Below are positions 1 through 6,926 of a stretch of DNA of 64,000 bases, in pieces. The number at the start of each line of letters is the position of its first letter. Positions within the stretch are counted from its first letter, which is position 1. A program made the position numbers and the translations under genes. The stretch is from Aliirhizobium wenxiniae (GTDB taxonomy: Bacteria; Pseudomonadota; Alphaproteobacteria; Rhizobiales; Rhizobiaceae): positions 148,052-212,051 of the forward strand of contig NZ_JACHEG010000008.1 of assembly GCF_014201355.1 (NCBI RefSeq), given 5' to 3'. The notes below the pieces were generated by a model, which had not been told where the DNA came from, did not search any database, and saw only the letters and a program-made list of their open reading frames with translations.

Positions 1-132
1 GGCGTCGGTGTGGCAAACACCCGTGGCCATCACCTCAACCAGCACTTCTCCGGCCCTTGGACCACCGATCTCGATGGTCTCGATGGTGAGGGGCTTGTTG
101 GCCTCCCAGGCGACTGCGGCTCTGCTCTTCAT
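1..132 (-). CDS. frmA: S-(hydroxymethyl)glutathione dehydrogenase (class III alcohol dehydrogenase), 5' end only
   Basis: Only the first 44 codons are inside the window; the gene runs off the left edge. The visible residues start MKSRAAVAWEANKPL and reach GVCHTDA, the N-terminal half of the catalytic zinc site of class III zinc alcohol dehydrogenases, with the zinc-ligand Cys in GVCHTD. These enzymes oxidise S-hydroxymethylglutathione, the spontaneous formaldehyde-glutathione adduct, with NAD+ in the cytoplasm. The ATG lies 26 bp downstream of a same-strand frmR-type repressor gene, the arrangement of E. coli frmRA, so the pair is probably one formaldehyde-inducible operon. The rest of the enzyme cannot be checked here. 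Confidence 0.88.
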   Translation of the reverse strand, partial: MKSRAAVAWEANKPLTIETIEIGGPRAGEVLVEVMATGVCHTDA

Positions 133-158
133 CTCGCATATCCTTTCAACTCTGCTGC

Positions 159-437
159 CTACTTCAAATAGGCGCGCAGGATCTTCATTATGTCATCCAT
201 CTGATCTTCGGCGACGGATGAGGTACGGTTCTCGGGAACGGCCATCGTCTCGCGTAGATGGATTTCTATTACTTCGGCCATAAGCCCACCGGCAGCGCCA
301 CGCATCGCGGCGATCTGCTGGAGGAGAAGTTTGCATTCCAAGCCCGCATCAACGGCGCGCTCCAAAGCCTCGACCTGACCTTTGATACGCCTTAACCGCG
401 TCGTCGCCCGTTTTTTGTCTTCGATTGAGTATGGCAT
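159..437 (-). CDS. frmR: FrmR-like formaldehyde-responsive repressor (CsoR/RcnR/DUF156 family)
   Basis: A 92-residue all-helical repressor. The N-terminus MPYSIEDKKRATTRLRRIKGQ, the Cys in the segment LECKLLLQQIAA and the His in EIHLRE match the CsoR/RcnR/FrmR family; FrmR members use this Cys with the N-terminal Pro to sense formaldehyde. I chose the ATG at 437 because AGGAGA lies just upstream and Pro follows Met, as in FrmR. An upstream ATG at 464 in the same frame would start inside the operator palindrome and has no good ribosome site. Tandem inverted repeats lie directly upstream, and frmA follows on the same strand, so autoregulation of frmRA is likely. A metal-sensing relative such as RcnR is the main alternative, but the frmA neighbour favours FrmR. 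Confidence 0.87.
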   Translation of the reverse strand: MPYSIEDKKRATTRLRRIKGQVEALERAVDAGLECKLLLQQIAAMRGAAGGLMAEVIEIHLRETMAVPENRTSSVAEDQMDDIMKILRAYLK

Positions 438-459
438 GCAGTCTCCTGACGTTGAGAAA

Positions 460-500
460 GACATACTGGGTGGAGTATGTCAATATACTGGTGGCAGTAT
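460..500 (-). promoter_or_regulatory. Tandem palindromic operators upstream of frmRA
   Basis: Two inverted repeats sit side by side. The first (460-481) has 8-bp arms GACATACT and AGTATGTC around GGGTGG. The second (485-500) has 6-bp arms ATACTG and CAGTAT around GTGG. Both have the AT-rich-arm, G-tract-centre form of CsoR/RcnR/FrmR operators. A TTGACA -35-like hexamer reads on the minus strand at 483-478, between the two palindromes, so bound repressor would block frmRA transcription. The site assignment is inferred from pattern and position. Confidence 0.7.
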
Positions 501-787
501 CAAAATGAGTGGTTCGTATGTTGAGTTTCCTGGTATATTCCTTGAATGGCGCGAAGTGCCTCGTCCTCAGTCTCCTTCGGTGTACTGCGGTGTAACGGAA
601 ATCCCAACTGTAGAGCTCTGGGATACCCTTAGTTGCCTGACACGCTATTTATCCCACGAAATCTTGCCGTTAGCAGTTAGCTCGGTCGCCGTCTCCAGCA
701 TCATCATGTTAGGAACGCGTCTGCGCAAATGGACCGAACGCCGCCCTTTTTACGCTCACAATTCCTGCAACGCGTGAGCGTCCTCGG
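501..787. other. Gene-poor stretch between the frmRA operators and the decayed hydroquinone reductase
   Basis: No reading frame here resembles a known protein on either strand. The last part may contain unreadable upstream sequence of the decayed glutathionyl-hydroquinone reductase that follows, since only the C-terminal third of that gene can be recognised. No terminator, tRNA or repeat was seen. Confidence 0.4.
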
Positions 788-1174
788 TTGGCCATCCTCA
801 ACACCCAAGGGACGAACCAGATCGCCTATGAGGAAGCCTTTGCTGGACGTGTTCGCGATACTGAACGGGGGGGAGAGCGGTTAGCAGGTCGGAGGCGGAT
901 CCTTTTCGGCGGCAGGCTCGGGGAGGCGGATTTGCGCTTGTTCACGACACTCGTGCGCTTCGATGCGGGCTATAATGGCCTCTTCAAGTGCAATCTTTGT
1001 CGCCTGGCCGACTACACCGCGCTCAGCCGTTACGTCCAGAACGTGATCGAAACGCCCGGCGTTCGCGAGACAGTCAATATCGATTATATCAAACGCGGCT
1101 ATTGCTCGATCACGGCACGCAATCCGAACGGAATCGTGCCGGTAGGCCCACAGCTGCCCTTCGTCGCGGCATAA
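788..1174 (+). pseudogene. Glutathionyl-hydroquinone reductase remnant (C-terminal part)
   Basis: The readable part matches the C-terminal helical domain of xi-class glutathione transferases (YqjG/PcpF type), which reduce glutathionyl-hydroquinones. The hallmark segments are EADLRLFTTLVRFDA, LFKCN, VRETVNIDYIKRGY and NPNGIVPVGP. The thioredoxin-fold half with the catalytic Cys is absent; a full protein is about 320 residues. Around 835-880 the frame reads AFAGRVRDTERGGERLAG, but the expected family sequence (DVFAILNG) appears in another frame over the same bases, indicating a local pair of compensating frameshifts. This is a decayed gene rather than a functional short protein. It lies upstream of the esterase on the same strand. 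Confidence 0.75.
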
Positions 1175-1188
1175 AAGGACACAGGATC

Positions 1189-1803
1189 ATGTCGAACATC
1201 GCAACCAATATTCTCGTCATCATGCTTCACGGCGTCGGCTCCAACGGCGCTGATCTCGCGCCGCTCGGAAATGCCTGGAAAAGCGTCCTGCCGGATGCCG
1301 TCTTCGTTTCGCCGAATGCACCCGCCCCCTCAAGCTTCGGGTCGGGTTACCAATGGTTCAGCGTTGCCGGCGTCACGGAAGAAAACCGCAGCGACCGCAT
1401 CAAGGATGCACGGGCTGCCTTCGACAAGACGATTTCCACGATCATCGAGGAACACGGCTTTTCCGATAAGCTCGACAGGGTCGCTTTTGTCGGCTTTTCG
1501 CAGGGCACGATCATGTCGCTCGATGCCGTCGCTTCCGGTCGCTGGCCGGTTGGCGCGGTGGTCGGCTTTTCCGGCCGCCTTGCCTCGCCGCTACCGCTTT
1601 CACCCGCCACCGCAACACCGATCCTGCTGATCCACGGTAGCGCCGATCCGGTCATCCCGGCCGCGGAGACGACCAAGGCTGCCGCCGCGCTCGAAGCGCT
1701 CGGCATGAAGGTCGAAACGGTGATCCAGCCCGGCCTGCCGCACACGATTTCCGGCGAAGGTGCGGCCAAGGCCGGCAGTTTCCTGGCCGAAATCCTGAAA
1801 TAA
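1189..1803 (+). CDS. Alpha/beta-hydrolase carboxylesterase (phospholipase/carboxylesterase family)
   Basis: A 204-residue cytoplasmic hydrolase of the small carboxylesterase/lysophospholipase group (Abhydrolase_2, YpfH-like). It shows the oxyanion segment LHGVGSNGADL near the N-terminus, the nucleophile elbow GFSQG, the acid in HGSADPVIP and the catalytic His in GLPHTIS. The ATG at 1189 follows AGGATC and fits the family length; the open frame extends upstream only through the decayed reductase. It could act with frmRA as a formylglutathione-type esterase, but it is on the opposite strand and is not FrmB-like in length, so its substrate is unknown. Confidence 0.82.
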   Translation: MSNIATNILVIMLHGVGSNGADLAPLGNAWKSVLPDAVFVSPNAPAPSSFGSGYQWFSVAGVTEENRSDRIKDARAAFDKTISTIIEEHGFSDKLDRVAFVGFSQGTIMSLDAVASGRWPVGAVVGFSGRLASPLPLSPATATPILLIHGSADPVIPAAETTKAAAALEALGMKVETVIQPGLPHTISGEGAAKAGSFLAEILK

Positions 1804-1831
1804 AAGCAGACTGGACGGAAGCGATACCGCC

Positions 1832-2878
1832 ATGGAAATCGGACTTTACACATTCGGCGATCTGCCGATCGGAACGCGTGGCCCGGAAGCCTCGCGACGC
1901 CGCCTTTCCGAGATCGTCGAGACGGCAAAACTTGCGGATCAGGCGGGGCTGAGCGTCTTCGGCATCGGCGAGCATCACCGTCTCGACTACACGATCTCGG
2001 TTCCGGTCGCCCTCATGGGGGCGATTGCCGCTGTGACGAAGAATATCAAGATCACCACGGCAGTCACCATTCTCTCCTCTTCCGATCCCGTGCGGATCTT
2101 TGAGGAACTGGCGACGATCGATCTTCTGTCGGGCGGGCGTGGCGAACTGACGGTCGGCCGCGGAGCCTTCATCGAGTCTTTCCCGCTGTTCGGTTACGAT
2201 CTCTGCGACTATGACGCGCTTTACGAAGAGAAGCTGGCGCTGCTGCTGCAGATTGCCGAGAGCGACGATGGTGTGACCTGGCGCGGCCGTTTCCGGCCCG
2301 CCTTGGAAAATGCCGAGATCGCACCACGCCCTTACGTCGAAAATCCGCCGATCTGGATCGGCGCCGGCGGCACGCCCGAGAGTGCGATCCGTGCGGGCAG
2401 AGCCGGTGTGCCACTCAACTTTGCCAATATCGGCGGCGAGCCTGCACGGTTCCGGCCTTTCATCGATCTTTATCGCCGCAGCTTTCGCGATGCGGGCCAT
2501 GACATCGCCACGATGAAGGTCGGCATATCCAGCCATCTCCATGTCCAGAAGGACAGCCAGACGGCGCTCGATGAATTCTACCCCCACTATGCCAGTTATA
2601 TCGGCCATAACCTGCCGAACGGAGACAATGGCTGGAAGGTCTCGCGCGACGATTATCACCGGCTTGCCGGTCCCCGTGGCGCTCTTTTCGTCGGCAGCCC
2701 GCAGCAGATCATCGACAAGATCCTCTACGAACATGAGATGTTCGGGCACGACCGTTTCATGGCTCAGATCGACATCAGCGGCCTGCTGTTCGAAAAGGTT
2801 GCGAAGGGCATCGAGCTTCTTGCGACAGAAGTTTCGCCTGCTGTCCGTAAGGCGACATCCGTCTCCAGGGAGACCTGA
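1832..2878 (+). CDS. LLM-class flavin-dependent oxidoreductase (luciferase-like)
   Basis: A 348-residue member of the bacterial luciferase-like monooxygenase superfamily, which uses reduced FMN supplied by a partner reductase. The segments VFGIGEHH, GRGELTVGRGAF and PPIWIGAGGTPES are typical of the TIM-barrel fold and flavin phosphate site. It follows the esterase by 28 bp on the same strand, so the two are probably cotranscribed. Substrate cannot be inferred; many relatives are annotated only as LLM oxidoreductases. Confidence 0.85.
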   Translation: MEIGLYTFGDLPIGTRGPEASRRRLSEIVETAKLADQAGLSVFGIGEHHRLDYTISVPVALMGAIAAVTKNIKITTAVTILSSSDPVRIFEELATIDLLSGGRGELTVGRGAFIESFPLFGYDLCDYDALYEEKLALLLQIAESDDGVTWRGRFRPALENAEIAPRPYVENPPIWIGAGGTPESAIRAGRAGVPLNFANIGGEPARFRPFIDLYRRSFRDAGHDIATMKVGISSHLHVQKDSQTALDEFYPHYASYIGHNLPNGDNGWKVSRDDYHRLAGPRGALFVGSPQQIIDKILYEHEMFGHDRFMAQIDISGLLFEKVAKGIELLATEVSPAVRKATSVSRET

Positions 2879-2941
2879 TCATAGATCGAGCCTGACGGAA
2901 AATGTCCGCGGGCTCGATCCAATCCGGTCCGTTCAAGCTTT

Positions 2942-3898
2942 CTAAACGAGAATGACGATTTTTCCCTCGGCAGCGTTCGCCTCCATGCAACGATGGGCAT
3001 CGACGATTTCGTCGATGGAAAACACGCGACCGATCTTGATATTGAGACGTTTGCCAGCGATATCGTCCAACAGATCCTGAAGCGGCATGGCCATGAAGTC
3101 CTCCGGTTCGCCGCTGTATGACGTCAGTACAACGCGGTTGGGAATGGCATCCATCGGTGCGAAGTTCGGCATGGTCCAGGTGTTTCCGACGATGCCGGCC
3201 ATGCAGACGAGGCCACCACGATCCGCACATAACAGCGAATCCTCCAGCGTCGTTGCTCCGACAAGCTCCAGGATCCTGTCGAACCTGTTGCCCGATTTCG
3301 ACAGGTCACCGTCATCGATCAGCACGCGATCAGCGCCCAGCATTTCGAGCAGTCCGCGCCGGTCCTGGCGTCGTGTCGTCGCTGTGACATCGGCTCCGGC
3401 TCGTCGCGCCAGGGCGATCGCCGCCATGCCGACGGACGTCGTGCCGCCTCGAACCAGAAGGCGATGTCCCGCCTGGAGGTTCAGGGATGAGAATAGAGCT
3501 CCCCAGGCCGTCTGCAGCATTTCAGGAAGCGCGCCGAGAACTTCCCAGTCGAGCGTGGATGTCAGGCGACGAACCTGCGTTGCGGGTACGCAGGTGAATT
3601 CGGCATAGCTGCCGTCGAACTGCCGTCCCATTCCACCCATCACCGTGGCGACCATGTCGCCCTGCGCGAACTCGCCGCCAGGCGCTGCATCCACGATGCC
3701 GACAGCCTCGATACCCAGAATGCGGGGGAAAACGACGCTGGGTGAATGTCCCTGGCGGGTGAAGAGCTCCGACCGGTTGAGGCCGAATGCCTTGACGGCG
3801 ATACGCACCTCACCTTTGCCGGGTACGGGCATCGGTCGACTTTCCAGCTTGAGGACCTCCGGCCCGCCGGCCCCATGAACCACCACAGCCTTCATCAT
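2942..3898 (-). CDS. Zinc-independent quinone-oxidoreductase-like medium-chain dehydrogenase
   Basis: A 318-residue medium-chain dehydrogenase/reductase of the QOR type. The GroES-like N-terminus runs KAVVVHGAGGPEVLKLE, FGLNRSELFTRQG and PRILGIEAVGIVD. The NADP-binding domain has LLVRGGTTSVGMAAIALARRAGADV. The zinc-ligand Cys residues of alcohol dehydrogenases are absent, as in QOR enzymes. Two adjacent Met codons at the start leave a one-residue ambiguity. It converges on the LLM gene. A role in quinone or alpha,beta-unsaturated carbonyl reduction is plausible but inferred. Confidence 0.84.
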   Translation of the reverse strand: MMKAVVVHGAGGPEVLKLESRPMPVPGKGEVRIAVKAFGLNRSELFTRQGHSPSVVFPRILGIEAVGIVDAAPGGEFAQGDMVATVMGGMGRQFDGSYAEFTCVPATQVRRLTSTLDWEVLGALPEMLQTAWGALFSSLNLQAGHRLLVRGGTTSVGMAAIALARRAGADVTATTRRQDRRGLLEMLGADRVLIDDGDLSKSGNRFDRILELVGATTLEDSLLCADRGGLVCMAGIVGNTWTMPNFAPMDAIPNRVVLTSYSGEPEDFMAMPLQDLLDDIAGKRLNIKIGRVFSIDEIVDAHRCMEANAAEGKIVILV

Positions 3899-3990
3899 CT
3901 CTTCTCATCTCCTGCCGGGCCGCCAGATCCGCTGCGGCCGATTGCATGGCCTGCCTTGATACTAGAGCCCGCTGCTTGCGCTCAGCAATG

Positions 3991-4031
3991 CACAAAAGCC
4001 CGACCGGCTGCGTGCCGGTCGGGCTTTTGTG
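3991..4031 (-). terminator. Rho-independent terminator with perfect 18-bp stem
   Basis: An inverted repeat with 18-bp arms (3991-4008 and 4014-4031) encloses the 5-base loop TGCGT. The stem is CACAAAAGCCCGACCGGC against its exact complement, with A and T runs at its ends. It lies 19 bp past the stop of the ABM monooxygenase gene on the minus strand and upstream of the MDR gene, so it most likely ends the aldo/keto reductase-ABM transcript. Confidence 0.88.
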
Positions 4032-4050
4032 ATCATGACCGATTAAAGGA

Positions 4051-4416
4051 TCAGGCAGCGATCGTCGGACGTGCAAAGCCCGCGAGAGGCGCCATGAAGA
4101 TGGCATTGAACGATGCGAGCTTTGCCTTCATGTCTGCCGGCGGCTCGCCATAGACATAAAGCGTCTCGATCTTGGCCAGCTTGAGGAAGCGGTCGGCAAA
4201 CGGTCCGAACGTTTCCTCGATGTGCGGCAGAACGCCTTCCGTCAGGTACCGTTCGACGATGTGAACGGTGCGGCCATCTTCGCCAAGCGAGTATTCATAG
4301 ATCAGCGTGCCCGGCTCCTTGTTAGCCAGCGCGATGATTTCAGCAATCAGGCTCTTGAATTCTTCGAGAGCCGCAGGCTCGACGGTCATGTGGAATACGT
4401 TGGTGATGTAGCTCAT
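4051..4416 (-). CDS. Antibiotic biosynthesis monooxygenase (ABM) domain protein, putative quinol monooxygenase
   Basis: A small protein of 121 residues with the ferredoxin-like ABM fold: an N-terminal strand, the helix ALEEFKSLIAEIIALANKEPGTLIYEYSL, and VHIVERYLTE followed by HIEETFGPF. Such proteins act as cofactor-free quinol monooxygenases or related dimeric enzymes. I start at MSYITN because GGAG lies 9 bases before it; an in-frame ATG 15 bases upstream has no ribosome site. It lies 57 bp downstream of the aldo/keto reductase gene on the same strand and is followed by a strong terminator. Confidence 0.82.
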   Translation of the reverse strand: MSYITNVFHMTVEPAALEEFKSLIAEIIALANKEPGTLIYEYSLGEDGRTVHIVERYLTEGVLPHIEETFGPFADRFLKLAKIETLYVYGEPPADMKAKLASFNAIFMAPLAGFARPTIAA

Positions 4417-4473
4417 CGGGAATGTCTCCATGTTGATGTGATTTTCGGGATATGCTGGCCTTGCGACGCCGTT

Positions 4474-5427
4474 TCAGTCGGCACCGGCCTCATCGAGGCG
4501 TCTGACTGCGTCATGGGACAGTGAAAGGCCGGCGGCATTGATCAGGCCGTTGACCTGCGCGATGCTCGTGGCGCTGGCGATCGGCGCAGTAACCGCACTC
4601 TTGGCCAGAAGCCAGGCGAGCGCGACCTCTGCCGGCTTTGCGCCACACTCGATTGCGACCTGATCGAGGGCTGCGAGAATACGAAGCCCCTTGTCGTCGA
4701 AGTATTTGAGCAGCCCCTCCCACCGAGGACGTCCTTCGACATCCGCTCTGGACTTGTATTTCCCAGATAGAAAACCCGAGGCCAGGCTATAGTAGGTGAT
4801 GACTGCGACATCTTCCGTGGCGCACAGATCGGCAAGCGAACCTTCAAAACCTGCGCGATCGTAAAGGTTATATTCCGGCTGCAGCACATCATAGCGGGAA
4901 AGGCCGTTCGACTTTGCAGCATCCATTGCATCCTGCAACTGGATCGCATCGAGATTTGAACCACCCGAAGCGCGGATCTTGCCCTGCGCCTTCAGTTTTT
5001 CGTAGGCGCTCAGCGTGTCTTCGTACGGTGTCTCGGGATCATGCCAGTGCGACAGATAGACATCGATGTAATCCGTCTGCAGGCGGCGCAGGGACGCATC
5101 GACCGCCTCCTGGATATAGGCAGCCTTCAAACCCTTTTTGCCGTCGCCCATGTCCGAGCCGACCTTGGTGATGAGGACGACCTTGTCGCGGGAAACATAC
5201 CCCTGCTTCAGCCATTTCCCGATGATCACCTCGGACTCGCCACCGGCATTACCCGGAACCCAGGAAGAATAAACGTCGGCGGTGTCGATCGTGTTCAATC
5301 CGGCGTCGAACGACGCATTCAGAACGTCGAAGGATGCCGCTTCATCAATCGTCCAACCGAAGACGTTGCCACCGAGAATGACCGAGGAAACCTCAAGGCC
5401 CGTTTTTCCCAGACGTCTTTTCTTCAT
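4474..5427 (-). CDS. Aldo/keto reductase
   Basis: A 317-residue NADPH-dependent oxidoreductase of the aldo/keto reductase superfamily. The catalytic residues fit Asp48 and Tyr53 (IDTADVYSSW), Lys88 (VVLITKVG) and His127 (YLSHWHD). The pattern resembles the YajO/Tas-like group acting on aldehydes or sugars. It is the middle gene of a tautomerase-AKR-ABM series on the minus strand and ends 57 bp before the ABM gene. The divergent LysR gene at 5950 may control the series. Physiological substrate unknown. Confidence 0.88.
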   Translation of the reverse strand: MKKRRLGKTGLEVSSVILGGNVFGWTIDEAASFDVLNASFDAGLNTIDTADVYSSWVPGNAGGESEVIIGKWLKQGYVSRDKVVLITKVGSDMGDGKKGLKAAYIQEAVDASLRRLQTDYIDVYLSHWHDPETPYEDTLSAYEKLKAQGKIRASGGSNLDAIQLQDAMDAAKSNGLSRYDVLQPEYNLYDRAGFEGSLADLCATEDVAVITYYSLASGFLSGKYKSRADVEGRPRWEGLLKYFDDKGLRILAALDQVAIECGAKPAEVALAWLLAKSAVTAPIASATSIAQVNGLINAAGLSLSHDAVRRLDEAGAD

Positions 5428-5599
5428 AGCGATCTCCGTGCAAATTAGTTTCAGGTGAAATTCGCGCTAGCCGTGACGGTCGAAGACGTCGATTCCCGGT
5501 CCGGAGCCACTTCACAAATGGTCAACCGGGATGCGCGCGGCGGTATCAAGGATACGCGCAGTGAAAACCACGCATATCCTGGAAACCGGACAGTCGGCG

Positions 5600-5797
5600 T
5601 CAGGAGGCGTCCGTCTCTTCTCCGAAGATCTTTCCGGCACCAGCCCAATCGGACGGCGCAACGTCTTCGAAGATGACGTAAATGTAGTTCGGATCGGTTC
5701 CGGTGTTCTTGACGATGCTCTCGGTGATCTCGGCAGCGACAGCCTTCTTGGCCTTAGCATCCTTACCGCTGAACCAGCTTACACGTACGACAGGCAT
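5600..5797 (-). CDS. 4-oxalocrotonate tautomerase family protein
   Basis: A 65-residue protein starting MPVVRVSWFSGKD. Pro2, exposed after Met removal, is the catalytic base of the tautomerase superfamily. The remaining sequence (AAEITESIVKNTG and IYVIFEDVAPSDWAGAGK) fits 4-OT-like hexamer subunits. An upstream in-frame ATG would bury the proline, so 5797 is the start; GGAGAC lies just upstream. It is divergent from the LysR gene and upstream of the aldo/keto reductase. Confidence 0.87.
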   Translation of the reverse strand: MPVVRVSWFSGKDAKAKKAVAAEITESIVKNTGTDPNYIYVIFEDVAPSDWAGAGKIFGEETDAS

Positions 5798-5949
5798 GAC
5801 AGTCTCCTTGATTGGCGGCGGTTGGCCGCAATGGTTTGATCTTCTCGGCAACCACCCAATGAGATTGCTTGCCTTGAGACTTTCCCTACTGTAAATCCGA
5901 AAAGCGATAAACAAGCTGAATAATACGCTGAGTAGAGGAAATTTCTACA

Positions 5950-6864
5950 ATGGCTCATCTGGAGCAACTGAATGGGATAGTCAGTTTTGTGGAAGCGGCG
6001 ACCTTGCTAAGTTTTACGGCAGCTGCGGAAAGCCTGGGTGTAACCAAATCCGCCGTCGGCAAAAGCGTTGCGAGGCTCGAGGAAAGGCTCGGCACCAAAC
6101 TTCTGCACCGCTCCACCAGAAAGCTGACGTTAACCCCCGATGGGGAAGCGTATCTCGCCAGCTGCCGCCACGCTCTGGAGGAGATCGGAGGTGCCGAACA
6201 AGTGCTTCTCGCCAAGAATCAGCAGCTCGGAGGACGACTACGTGTTGATGCGCCGGCGGCCTGGGGTCGACAGATCCTGTTACCACTATTGGCCAATATC
6301 GCGAAGGAACATCCCGGACTGACGCTGTCGCTGTCCCTGACGGACCGGATCATAGATCCGGTGGAGGAGGGTGTGGATCTGGCGATCCGGTTCGGCGAGA
6401 CAAAAGATACGAGCGGCCTGATCGTGCGCAAACTGACCGAGCAACGTGCATTGATCGTTGCTTCGCCAGAATATCTTCTGGCACGTGGCACGCCTCAAAC
6501 CGTGGAGGACATACAGGACCACGACTGTATCGTGGGTTTCCGCCGCGACATCCCGAATGCATGGCGCGTGCGTAACTCCGAGGGAGCGGTATACCGGGTT
6601 ACGCCACCCGCCACCCATGAAATCGGCGATGGAGCGGCAATCGTCGATTCGGCCATCGCCGGGCTCGGCCTTGCGCAAATGCCAAGTTCTCTCGTGAATG
6701 ATCACATCAGGAGCGGCCGGTTGATTGCGGTTCTTGAACAGTTCACCGGAGCAAAGATCGACATCTCTGCAATCTGGCCCACGACCAGGCACCTTCTTCC
6801 TCGAGTTCGCCATGTGGTCGAGGCACTGGCAAACGAAGGCCGTCGCGGTGGTTTGGGCAGTTAG
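5950..6864 (+). CDS. LysR-family transcriptional regulator
   Basis: A 304-residue LysR regulator. The winged helix-turn-helix is at about residues 8-65 (SFVEAATLLSFTAAAESLG and KSAVGKSVARLEERLGTKL), followed by the effector-binding domain with GRLRVDAPAAWG and LAIRFGETKDTSGLIVRKL. GAGGAAA lies 10 bases before the ATG. It is divergent from the tautomerase-AKR-ABM genes across a 152-bp gap, the usual LysR arrangement, so these are the likely targets. The effector is unknown. Confidence 0.9.
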   Translation: MAHLEQLNGIVSFVEAATLLSFTAAAESLGVTKSAVGKSVARLEERLGTKLLHRSTRKLTLTPDGEAYLASCRHALEEIGGAEQVLLAKNQQLGGRLRVDAPAAWGRQILLPLLANIAKEHPGLTLSLSLTDRIIDPVEEGVDLAIRFGETKDTSGLIVRKLTEQRALIVASPEYLLARGTPQTVEDIQDHDCIVGFRRDIPNAWRVRNSEGAVYRVTPPATHEIGDGAAIVDSAIAGLGLAQMPSSLVNDHIRSGRLIAVLEQFTGAKIDISAIWPTTRHLLPRVRHVVEALANEGRRGGLGS

Positions 6865-6879
6865 AGTTCTCAATGTAGC

Positions 6880-6914
6880 AAGGGGCACGATCATGTCGAT
6901 CATGCCCCTTTTTG
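6880..6914. terminator. Bidirectional terminator between LysR and chemoreceptor genes
   Basis: An inverted repeat AAGGGGCA ... TGCCCCTT, extended by GATCA/TGATC after one mismatch, is followed by a T run at 6909-6913. It sits 16 bp after the LysR stop and 13 bp past the end of the convergent chemoreceptor gene, so it can serve both. Confidence 0.85.
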
Positions 6915-6926
6915 AATTTGGACCAG

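Noticed and set aside
382..777. Open frame overlapping frmR and its operators
   Set aside because: It is antisense to frmR at one end and its remaining part has no protein-like features.
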